A stretch of 33,806 bases of DNA, from NCBI RefSeq assembly GCF_000485595.1, contig NW_014579057.1, forward strand, positions 11,066 to 44,871, written 5' to 3'. How positions within the stretch are numbered: the first letter of the stretch is position 1; each line of letters opens with the position of its first letter. Both the position numbers and the translations under genes were made by a program. Positions 1 to 12,400 of the stretch are shown piece after piece. The notes under the pieces are model-generated. The model worked only from the letters and a program-made list of their open reading frames with translations. It was not told the DNA's origin and made no database searches. The stretch is from Priapulus caudatus. Lineage: Eukaryota; Priapulida; Priapulimorpha; Priapulimorphida; Priapulidae.

Positions 1-396
1 TAGATCATACAAAACGGAGAGACGTCTTTATCCTGACGGCTGACACACATGAAAGCGCGAGTTAGTGTCCTCGTCATATAAATGATATAATAGTCTGGCC
101 TAAGCCTAATCCATATTATCAAGAGTACATAATGGGAGACCATTGTGTACTCTTGATATTATGATGTCTATATTATGGTCCTCACAACAGAGAAGAGTGC
201 TGGCGTCCTGAGCTGGATGGTAGTTCCATCTATCGGGCGGTTGAGGGTGGTCATAATCAAAATTTGGTCATAATTATCCACGCCCCCTCTACGACGCGTT
301 AATCTTGTTTATATTAGCAACCGCGGCGCATGAAAAGGTTCTGTGAAAGCTCGAGTTGTCAGTAGCTTCCTTCAGCACTGTCTCCATCGATCCATC
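1..396 (+). promoter_or_regulatory. 5' flank and probable 5' UTR of the SLC44A-like gene
   Basis: No coding region is seen. A 51-bp foldback lies at 113-163. A short upstream ORF (ATG at 330, stop TAG ending at 365, 11 codons) precedes the inferred start codon at 397 and could damp translation if it is in the transcript. A TTTATATTA stretch near 308-316 could act as a weak TATA element, but I see no strong core promoter. The limits of the UTR are inferred. Confidence 0.35.
113..163. repeat. Foldback repeat, TATCAAGAGTACA family
   Basis: Two arms containing TATCAAGAGTACA face each other around a short AATGGGAGACC centre. A diverged relative with the same ATCAAGAGTA...AATGGGAG core occurs at 16659-16735, so this is a dispersed MITE-like family rather than a local hairpin. 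Confidence 0.55.
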
Positions 397-430
397 ATGA
401 CACAAGATGATAAAGACGGTGATAAGTACG
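397..430 (+). CDS. SLC44A-like exon 1
   Basis: The reading is [11 protein letters not shown] followed by one base, with donor GTGGGT at 431. Phase 1 joins the next exon to give [13 protein letters not shown], the usual family N-terminus. This ATG is the first in frame and the start position fits relatives. Confidence 0.7.
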
Positions 431-3400
431 GTGGGTATTGTGGATTACTGTTAGTGTTTTCAAATTAGTTATTGTAATAATTGAATGCCGAATGGTGCCA
501 TCGGCGCATCGCCATCGGCATCGATTGTAATAATGCAATCACAGGCACTTAATTGGGTCGTTTCAATAATAAAATGATGGTTAATAAATACAACTTGTCA
601 GTACCAGTACCAATAATAGTCTTAATGTTTGATTTGACCTAATAACTTCACTTCAATACCGTCCAATACTACACCGCTGCAACACATAGCGCGCACGCCA
701 TTATGCATAGGACAGCATACACAGCATGCCTACACAGCATGCACGCACAATGGCGTGCGCGCTATCATCTATGTGTTGGCAGCGGTGTATTAGGACGGTA
801 TTTGAAGTGAAGTTATTAGGTCAACATCAAACATTAAAAAACTATTACTGGGTACTGGTAGGTACTGGCTACTAGGTAGCGTCTAGTACTGACAAGTGTG
901 CTATTTATTAGAGCCATCATTTTATATTGACAACGGGCCAGCAAAAACCGTAAAGAAACAAAAAAAAAACAGAAGTGGGCTGTGATTAGTGTGAATGCAA
1001 TGGCCTCTTCTTGCTTGATGAAGCATGTGCTGAAGTAGCCACAAGTTCCCTTCTCGCTTAACACTGTCACTACGTTGGCGAGAGGCCTACACTCCTACGA
1101 CGTGTAACAGTCGGAGAGCCTGGTCGGTTTAGTGCTGAAGTAGCTCTAGTACTAGAGCTAGTGGCAGTACCAGTACTCAGTAGTGCTGAAGCTGTTTGAT
1201 GCACTTGATCATGATCTGATCATGAGCATGATCATTGTGATTGTTTTCGGCATGTGCCATCTTCTAAGGATGCCATCTTCTAAGGATAGCTTCTTTGTTT
1301 CTGTCATTCCGTATTGGAATTAACTTCCTTCATCTTTGGAAAATTGCAAATTTACAGCTTTTTCCACTGCAATCCGCAGTGTTGTCACTGTTGATCTATC
1401 GTCAGTATCGATTTGCTCCACTTCTCTCTCCGTCTTCGTTTACTATAATATTCAATTCAATTCAATTTCAATTCAAATGCTTTATTTACACTTACACAAA
1501 TTACATTTAGCAGAAAGGTATTTGAAACAAAATAAATACAAGTGATGGAGGGTGAAATGATACAGTCTTCTAGTCAGCCAGGCTATAAATTGCAGAAAAT
1601 ATTAAATGATTAACAAACAAAATAATAATAATAATAATAGACTTTTGAAGACTAATAAATTTATGAGGTTATGACGAGTTTATAAACTCGAAGTCTTGGT
1701 TTGATTACGATATGACTACCTTGCCACACTTACCTAACTGATTTAGTCTATACAGTCTACAGACCCTAATTGTTTTTACTATTTTCAAGGCGAACCACGA
1801 AGCTTTGACCCTACCTTTAATGGACCCATTAAGAATAGGTGAGCTAATCAGGTTGTATATATATATATATGTATGTGTGTGTGTCTATGAGTGTATATAT
1901 ATATATATATATGAGTTATCTGTTGCAGTATAAATGGTGTTGATTTACTATAATTTACAATAATGACTTTTATTATGCAGGTACTTGTAAATACGCATAC
2001 TTAACATTTATTACTTATTCTAGTATTGCTTAGGGGCTGTAAGATATCATCTGTTGCATTCTGGGCTTGTGCTGTATTTGGTGATTCGTTGGGCTGCTAT
2101 TGGAATTCGGTGTGTATGTACACGTCTCGCGTCAATTACTGACACTATAATACAACAGATATATGTCTAAAATTCCTACATGACCTGTTATTTATAGTTG
2201 AATCTATAGCATTTAGTGGAATATATGAAAAGTTAATAGTTTGCTGTTTCTTATTTTTGTTTTCATTTGATGGACCAAAAAAATATAGTCAGATGGCATT
2301 GCATCATCATCCATTAGCTGGTCAAGTCTAATATTAATAAGTACCATTTCTATAGTGAAAAACGACCACCTACGTGAGTGTTTTAGTAATCGACAAACAA
2401 GGTAGAGACCGGTTCAGTGCATTTTCGTAAAACGCACGCTATCTAAATCAGTAATGAAATATATGTATTGAAACTACTTAGATTATTTTTTTAACTTGTT
2501 CTATTTACAGCTTTTGTTCATGGAAATTCCAGAATTCTACTCTACCCAACTGTTCTACAGGGTCATATCTGCGGGTTGACTTGGTGCTCTTTAAGTACTG
2601 CTACCTGGGCTAGGTTACATTACCATTCTATGCCTTCATTAGATATATAACATATTAGATCATTGTAAAATTCACCAACGTTACGATATTAATAGACATA
2701 ATGTTAGCATATATGAAAGGATTTTACAGTAAGAGAATTGTATAGGAACAAAGTTAAGAGTAACACAATGAAGATGTAAAATCACGTCATATTTAGTAAA
2801 TAAAATAACATAGATAATACCTTAGCAGCGAGTAAAGCGCATTCCTCTTCTTCTTTTGACTTACTGTGTGTGCCAAGCTAGGAGCTAGGATCTTTGCTAA
2901 ATGGCTGTTGCCAACTCCACAGGTGGAGTTTATTGCCCGTTGTCATAGATAATTTCCAAAAAACAAGGTGTTTTAGCGAAGACTATTGCTTGAGCTAAAG
3001 CGCAAGTAGAAATTGCAGACCTTAGAGCACGCATGTAGCCTAGGCAATTCATCGGGACTCTTTATTCTAAAATAGTTCTACTTTGTGCGCAAAGCAACTA
3101 GATATTTAAGACAAAATTGGCGCTGTTGGAAACATCTTTGTCTATTCTGTGCACATTGACATTAACTTTTAATACACCACAGACTATATTCTATTGTGGT
3201 GGCTATCGACATCAAAATAAAAGTGAAAGAAATCATTCAACACTGATAGCAATCTACTACAGTTGGCAGCTTTCGAGACATTTTGCTAAACGCATACAGG
3301 CTATATGGTTATATTTATATATTTATATAACATAAAGATTTAATTGTTGGCGAACGTTTTCTTTTGTTAATTTAAATACTATATCTTACAGTGCAACTTC

Positions 3401-6400
3401 TAGTTAAACTAGGGCAACACAACAGCCATGGTTTTCCAAAATTGCAAATATTTATATACTTGAAACTGTGTCAACTCGACAAAATTTTAAATATTTTTGT
3501 CAAAAAAACTTGGCTCTGGTTTGCTAATTGTCATGGCAGCAGAAGCACGAAAGGGCTAGGCAGTCCGTGTGTGGTAACTCGATGCGCAGGTTGCTTCTTA
3601 CTGACAGTGCTGTACATCTTTCTCTTTTACCTATGGTCTGGTTTTCCAAGGGATATTTTTTGTTGTTGGGAGAGTGTCCGCAAGAGAGACTTTCTCTACC
3701 TCAACACTTCCACTGTCAAACTCCGGTACAAGCGCTCAGAACTTATATAGTAAGATACAGCGTGGACCCCATGAACGTGAGGCAGGCGTGACGTGATTTA
3801 CGTTGTCATGCGTAATGGATCGGACAATGAATTCCCAAATTGTTAACTGCCATGGCTGTACAACCATGCTGTATATGGCCACAATCCATAGTGGTGAGAG
3901 TGTATTTTTGCTTTTATTTGTGAGCCATTAGTCATTCTTTGGTAACAGTTTCGTAATGCTACCATTTGTGATTCACTTGACAGCAAATCTAAAAACTTTA
4001 TGTTGCCGGACAATTTTGTGTTTTGCGTGTGTATCAAACAGAACTTTTTTTCTGGTGACGTTTTTGCAGTCAGTGGACATCTGATAGAATCTGATGATTG
4101 TGCTCCATACTATTTTGAGAGCAAGAGCTGTGAGTTTTTCCCTTTTTTAATGGAACGTAATATAGTGAGTGTATATTATCATTGCTTGGTTTATTCTATA
4201 GCTAGTTCTAAAAGGATAAAATAACCCATATGAAAGTGCAGCATTTTTTGTTGCGTCCATGTATGGCTAAGTACTACTTTAGCAAAAGACTGCTAGCTTC
4301 TGAAGCATGTCAGAATAGCACCAATACTCTTTTCCCTTCTGCCCTTGCTCTTCACCCTCGTCAATTGAACTCATCCATCATGCAGCTCTTTCACTTAGCT
4401 TGCCTCGTATCCTGTTACATTTACCAACTCTCGAATCTTATTGCACTGCACATGACAATGTCCATCAATGTCATGTTGCGTGCACACTGACGTGTCAGTG
4501 CTGATTAAAACGTGTAATTTGCAAACTTACAGATTTCGGTAGATGTATTCCACGGAATTGCTTGAGGATGCTCTCGTCTTGACAATAGGGTCAACGCCGG
4601 TAATCGACAAGTCTGGAGGTAATGTGTCAACGGAAGCAATTGTAGATGGAATCGGGTAAGTTTGCCACCATAATATATCTTCTAAAAAGAAAGATTAAAT
4701 TGAACCATTCGAAATCTGAGAATTAATCAACCCCTCATTAGCTTAGTATTACATTATTTATGAAATCACTTATCCGACAATTAATAGTATATTACTATTA
4801 TTAGGGCTATTAAGATGTTATATAGCTTTACCTTGCTATTTAAAAAATATTTCCCTATAGGTGGGTGTCACAGGCATTAAACCTGGAAAGTATTTGGGAC
4901 AAAGGTGTTCAGGATTTCATTGGTTTCCTGGTGCCAGATTATAGTGTAAGTTGTTTATTTCATGTAAATACAATTGTATTACCAGGAGTAAATAATCTGG
5001 TAACCTAGACTTCTGGTTTACGTTTACAGTTCCTCCAACACCACCTCTCTTTAAATATAATACCACTACCTCCATCACATGTCATATATTCACAATTCTC
5101 ATATCATATACCACACCACTTTGCACACCAATTCTATTCCACCAAAATACCAAGTACCAAATTAAATACCAATAAGTTTTTCAAATTAATTGTTTATATC
5201 AAAAGGCAATTGCACTATATTGGTAAGTATTTTTGCAGGAAGCACGACTCCTGTAAATGGTGCAAGCCTACATGCATTACACGTGGAGCTGAGTTTGACT
5301 TCAGTGTATTGCATGCCATGGTCCTGCTTGCTTAGAGCAGTAGCTGTGCAGATCCATGTCTAACAAAAACTATACCTTTTTTTTAATTCAAAATGTGTTA
5401 GTTAATTACCCTGCTACATGGTTATCGGTTATCATTGGTGTGGTGATTTAATTTTTGGAATGTATAATTATTGGATAAGACGTAAAACAAAAATTTGTTT
5501 AACTGATAATATAAAACTGATAAAATATCAAACATTTATGTGCATGTAGTGGTGTATTCTGCTTTAATTACATCTTTAATGATGATTTCAATTATTGATC
5601 AGGTGATCCATTAATAGTCTGCCTGTCTGAATAATTACTTGGTTCAGAGCAAACTCACTGTGGCACTAGCATAACACAGCCGTTAAGCTACTGAACGATA
5701 CTGCCATCCCTCATTCTGTGCACAGTAGTTTTTCCACAGTATTTAATTAAAATGGGACAAAAGCATTCCGTGATGGAGAACAGCCACGTTCTCATCTCCT
5801 TTCTACTGTGTCAGTACAGCCAGAGTGAGATTTGCTTTAACTATCCAAACCAAGTATTCATTCAGTTCTATTGTCAAACACTTTGTCTACGTATTTTCAA
5901 GTGGTTTTGACATTGTCAGTCGATTGTCAACATTGGGAATGAGTTCTAACGTTCCCCTGTTTTTTCCATCAGAGCATTAGTTATTGCCATGGTCATATCC
6001 TTCCTGTGGATCGTGATGCTGCGTTGGATAGCTGGCATCATTATATGGGTCTCTCTGTTTGCACTCATCGGCCTGCTCGGCTTTGGTAGGTGGTAACACC
6101 ATATATACACACATTTTGATTAGCTTTCATAATTCATAAATGTCAGATAGAAACATTACGTTCATTGTTATATCAAAATTGCTTCTGTCATCATGGTCAT
6201 ACAGTGTTGTGCTAATAACAAGCATGGTGCCAAATTGCTGCATTTGTATTTTTTTCCAGTACAACTGGGAATATTCACCCCAATATAGTTTAACCTGATA
6301 AATGATAAATGAATACAGCCACTAGGCTTGTGTGGCGAGATATAATTTAATGGCAAGCTAATTTTACACAATCTGAATTATTTAAAATGATATAGTCTGC

Positions 6401-9400
6401 TGGTCTGCAGTTTTAGTTAATTAGTAGTAGGCTAGTTGCAACGGACATGTTGGTTTGCTTAGCAAATGAAATTGGATGCCATCCAGTGTGATTAATGATG
6501 ACAATTTGATGAGAGATTGCTTTTAGGTACATCCTCTCGCTATGCAATTATGCATTAGCGTGCATTGTTTGATTTACAAATTTGCTTTCGCTTGAACTTT
6601 TGGAGTTTAGTAGGCAGTCAACTATAATTGGATGTATTTATGTGAGACTTTTCCAATGATTATAAATTTAAGCTAGTGTACATATTTTCACGCTATGGGA
6701 TCTAAATATTGTAGCCAAATTGATGTAAACTCAAGATACTCTAACTAAGTATAATGTTAAAAGGATTATTCTCTACTACTCAACTAATTCCATGCAGATA
6801 TGAATCGATTTGGCTTTATGTTCTTGGCATTTTTGGCATTGGTATGAGGAAAGTTTATATTGAAACTGAATTTTTGCCTTCAAGGTTGCTTCTACTGTTA
6901 CACTAAATACACAGAGCTGCAGGGCGTGCAAGGGTCAAACCTGTCCCTTACAGAAGTGGGTTTCACCACAGACGTTGGCACATACTTGGCTCTCAGAGAC
7001 ACATGGTTGGCATTTGGTATGTCCATATATATGCCCTCTCATAACACCTCAGCACATGCTTATGAATGATTTTAATGTGCTGTGTTAATTTACTCAAAAT
7101 ATAGACAAATGAATAAATAAGACTCGAAATGAAATGTATAGCCTAAGTATCTACAACAGTGCAAGTTTATAATATTAGCACGTTGACTCGTGAAATTTGC
7201 ACACTTTATCCAATTTGCTGCTGAATCGTGTAACACGCATTATGTTTATGATACAGGCATTATCATCACCATCACTCTGATCGTCATCCTTCTTATACTG
7301 ATCTTTCTAAGAAGTCGTCTTCTCATTGCCATCGCTTTGCTGAAAGAAGGCAGCAGGTACAGTGCATACCCTGCATTATGCAATTAATGAGTTCCATAAA
7401 AAAAAGTTTGTAACACGAAAGTTCTGTAGCGTGGCTCACCTTATTCCATTTACTTCCATTGTATAATTATGGATGCATTCCCACGGGAAATCTTTCATGC
7501 AAAATATGTACTAGAAGGAGAATCGTGATTGCAAGTAAGCATTTTTAAATGCATTTATCGATTATTAATTTAATGATATAAGATCATATCATACTGGGAG
7601 GTAAAGAAAATTCAGCATTGGGGGTTAATATTTATATATTAATGCCTGCTGTTGGGGGCACTATGCTCTCATAGTGTTGCTGAGGGAAGGAATAGTGTCC
7701 GACGGTAGCGAGGGCACTATTCCTCCCAAAGCAACACTATGAGAGCATATATGGCCCCAACAACAGGCATTAATGTTTTTTAGTGCATCACATGACTATG
7801 CAATCTACTTTTCATGCGTATATACCTTCTTTATACTCCTAATTTGGCCGGTGCATTCGATGTAACAAAACGTTCGACACAAACACAACCGCCGTTTCGA
7901 AATTACTCTTGCGTGGCGCCAGACGCCAGGAGATTCGTGACGTAAACACAATGCGTGTATTAATAACAATGCCCGCTTCAGGCGGGCACTGATCGCCTTC
8001 ATAAGTGCCTGCTGCGCTTATCGCAATGGAATTGCAGCGCATTTTATCACGTCAATGCACTAATACAGTTGGCCTCACCTTCGTTATCACTATATTATTG
8101 TCCAGGTTTTGGGTGTTTCAGGCTCTTCCCTAGAGACCAAAACCAAAAGTTGGTTTCCCGTTTACGTTCTTCTCTTTGTATAGCCCCCGTGTACAGTACT
8201 GGGCAGGGGGAGGGGCGATTCAAAGGACACACACACATTTCATAAACAGTGCGTGTGTAGGTGGATTGCCCACAGAAGAGCCACCACAGAAGAGCAGACA
8301 CTAGGGCGACCCAGCAGTGACACGTCTGTATACCAGTTAGGAGAGATCTGGTATAGGACTAATGGATATGTGATCATTTAAGGGATGTAGCAGCTCAATT
8401 GCCATTTCATTGTTGGTCGCACTCAACCTGTCATTCTAGTTTTCCTGCGAATTGTTTACCACCACTGCAAATATCAATGCATTTCAGGGCAGTTGGACAC
8501 ATGATGTTGGCACTCTTCTTTCCTCTGGTGCCGTTTGTAATGCAGATTGTCTGCTTCACCTGGTGGGCTGTCGTCGCTGTGTATCCTTTCCATAGTATTG
8601 AACACGTTTGTCACGTTGCCAGGCATTCTGCAGCTTGCAGGCTCATTACATGGTTTCATATAGAGTTCTCTTTCACCCCTGATTTTCTTGAAATTAACTA
8701 GATTCTCTCAAATTATTATCTGTGGCGAATTGAATTCGCGTAGTCAATACATGAAACCTTAATATTTTTCACAACATGGGTATTTATATTGTGCATTTCG
8801 TATGCACTGATGTCTCCCTCTGTATGCTGAGTGAAAGAGATCAGCCAAGGTAGTAGGATCGAATCCTAGTGCAGTGTGTAATGATTAGTATACTGTACAC
8901 TGAGAGCCACGCACATTGCGTTAGTATACACCAAATCTATGACCTCTTGTTGCCGAGTGACCGTCACGTGATGTTTGTGAATGCTGCTCATATTGTCAAT
9001 ATAAATATACGATGCAGTGGAGCGCTGCAGATCTCTAGCAAACGAACTGCGTTTGTGCTTGTTCAATCGATTGAATCAAATATTAATAGTTACAGACGAC
9101 AGATGGTGGTAGAACCTGAGATTGTAAAAGCCGTAGGAATACGGCTTTTACACTCTCTGGTAGTACGTTATCTAGTGTAAAATGGGCAATGCCTTGTGAA
9201 AAACGTTGTTCCTGAATAGTTGTACGTGTGGGAATGATTGCGGGTAATAATTTCACATTAGTGAAGTCATATCCGGCACGACCGCATGCGGTTGTCGAGA
9301 GTTTATCCATAACTGGAGCAGATACCTGGCGTCGTCAGTAAGAGCGCAGTATGTTGTGGCCGATGCACAGACTGGGGCGAGTCAAGCTAACTGGGAAAGC

Positions 9401-12400
9401 TGTGACCCAAATGTAAATAATCGTGGGTTTGCTGGGGCGCCGGCGTGCTCGGCTGTGAATGCATTTTTTTATTTCCTCTTAATGCATTTCTGAAAACATC
9501 GTTTCTCTGTATCACATTAGGTTCTAGTAGTCGTTTTCACATCTTCAGATTCAGTTTCATTATGTTAATGCCTGTGTGCGTGATACTGCTATGCCCACCT
9601 TGACAGTTATATAATCTGTAGCCACCTAAGTTCTAGCTCCTCTGAGTACAGCAGCGATTGAATGCAAATATCACAAACCTGCCATCCAATGACAGTGAGG
9701 AGATCCATGCATAGAAGTACAGACAGTTTTTGCATTTTGCATGTCTTCCTGGCGATAGCCAATTATTAATAAATTGTCCGTGGGTAGATATTATTAGGTG
9801 TATATAGTTCTGAACAATTTATCTTGTGTTGTAATTGTATCGTAATGCGCTTTGTATTGGCTTCGTTAGAATATAACAGTAAGAGAGCTGCAAGCATTGT
9901 TGGGATTCTTGTATATATGAGATAAAAGTAAAACAAAGCAGAATATAAACCTGGAAATGCTAAATTGTAACTACAATATATACCTGGTAATACAGTGCAG
10001 GGAAACGAAATTCAGATTTTTTTCCATCGGCCCAGAGGGCTGGTAACAGCAATTTTTTACCAGCCCTCACCATAATTTACCAGCCCTCACAAATTTTGTT
10101 TGTAAAATCATATCATGTTCGAGGGCTTGCATTCTCTATGTTCCTCTAATGTTGATAAATAATGGCGTGATATCCTTACAGGGTTAAACAGTAAACGTAG
10201 GCTATCTTGCCATTATGCTATAAATAAAACTGTAAGGTATATATATATATAATATATATAATATATATATACTATATATACATACTCGTGCTACACGGCT
10301 GAAACCACACAGATCGGAGGGGCCGTGGTTTTGCCAANACTAATCGAACATTATACTCGGCTATCTTATACTAGTTCACGAGTTTACAACATTTAACTAC
10401 CTCCGCGCGCACTCACGTGGCACAAACCAATCAGCGCTCATGGAATGTGTACTTTGAGCAGTTTTTGTCTTGTCTTTATGTGACTATCCGTTGCTGTTGC
10501 GTACATACACAACGTCGGCATCGAAGTCATGTCATATAAATCGATCGTTGCAAACCGTCAACCGAAATTTGTGAAATCAATAATTTTCGGTTAGTTGATA
10601 TGGATTTTAGCATATAAGATCGGATACAGCCGCTCGTGAACGGATAAACACGTGGGCGTCAGTTATTTAATCACACAGGCAGGATTAACAATGGCAGCAG
10701 TGAAGCTGGTTGCGGTGTGTGTATTGTGCGCAGCCTTATTAGTGGCGGTGAGGACACAATTCCTGCAGCAACCACGTAACACGGAGGAAGTTGAAGGTAC
10801 CAATGTTACGGTGCACTGCACGATTGACCTTAGTTTCTATTTACCATTAGAAGATTTACCAATTTTCGTTTATTGGTATCGTGACGGTTCCTACGTAAGT
10901 CCTACTGATGAAGAAAGATATTTCTACATTGACGCCAACAAGTACGATACAGGAGACTTTGGCTTGCTAATATCTAACTTGAGAGTTGAGAAAGATGACG
11001 CAGAGTTCTATTGTGTATGGCAGGAAGTCGGGGACGCTCCGGGTAGCGGCCCGTCATCTGACAAGGGTCATCTGACTGTGCTTGTGTCACCACAGTCGGT
11101 TGTCATGTTTCTTATAGAGAGCTCTTCATCAGCGCTACAGTTCTCTTGTGTATCGGACAGCAGTAAACCAGCAGCTAGCGTCACTTGGTGGCTGAATATT
11201 GAAGATATCACTGCCGACTCCAGTCAAACAGAGGAAGCGGGTTCAAGAAACAAGACATTTACAACAAAAAGTATCCTGAGTCTCAGGTTTTTAACGGAAG
11301 ACATTAACAAAGAACTTCGTTGTCATATCTTTACTCACCAACGTTTACCCGAAGAAGTGTCAACCGAAATGTTGTACATGGCAGACACCGTGACCATCAT
11401 CAGCAGCAACAACTCCAGTGATGATGACGTCATTATTATTGAGGCAGAGAAGCTAGTTCTACGCTGTAATGCTGACGGCTATCCAGAACCATCTTACACA
11501 TGGTTGCACGACGACCAGGGGAAACAAGCTGCAGACGACAAGCTGGTGATCGAGTTAGTCGAGTTTAAACACAGAGGATTGTACGCATGTAAAGCAACTA
11601 GTGTGTTTGGAGAATACATGTCGAGTAACAAGTTGAATGTGACCGTGTTAGTGCCAGCAAGGAATGTCACAATGACGATAGACGGTAATAATGTAGACGG
11701 TAATATGACGATACTTGCGGGATCCCATGAGGTTAGCTGCACTACAGGTAAAAGTTTCCCGGGAGGAACAGTAACATGGAAGCTTGGTGATACACCTATA
11801 GACGAAGCTAATACCTTACATGTCAGTGAAGTTGATGGAACTATAACGACATACAGCAAACTGACGCGTAAGTTTACCGCTGATGATCACGATAAAACAC
11901 TTGTCTGTTATGTTGACATCCACGAATCATTCCAGTCACTGTCGGTCGATGTTCGGCTCAATGTACAGTACATGGGGCAGGTCAGGGTAAGCGGTGACAG
12001 TCAGGCAGGGGTTATGACTGTCAAGCACGGCAGTGCGCTGTGGCTGCTGTGTAACGCAGACGGAAACCCAGAGCCAAGTTATTTATGGCTTCACAACAAA
12101 TCACTAGTTCATGCAGAAGTGAACCGCATTTACGAAAGGGAACAGGTTGGTTTCGTAGATGCTGGTGACTACGCATGCTCAGCCGCTAACATTGTAGGAG
12201 TTGTGAACTCTGCTAATTCAATGTCTGTAGTCGTCGTGGCTCCCCAACCAAATACATCGAATACGGCCCTCATTGTCGGACTGGTCATCGCTGCTTTGGG
12301 TTTGATAATCTTAATCATCTTCATCGTCTGCGTCTGTGCGAAGAGGAAGCATGACTCAGAGTCCCCTACTTCTTCGACGGAGAGCGCCACAAATTACCAC

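Noticed and set aside
834-1070. 78-aa minus-strand ORF
   Set aside because: Overlaps the right arm of the 563-930 inverted-repeat element and encodes no recognisable domain.
8803-8876. tRNA-like segment (TGCACTG...GGATCGAATCCTAGTGCA)
   Set aside because: A B-box-like word and a 7-bp closing stem are present, but the T-stem would overlap the acceptor strand and no D or anticodon arm folds, so it is not a tRNA gene. At most it is a SINE relic.
11494-11859. Antisense 121-aa frame opposite the Ig gene
   Set aside because: Shadow of a well supported coding frame. No domain.
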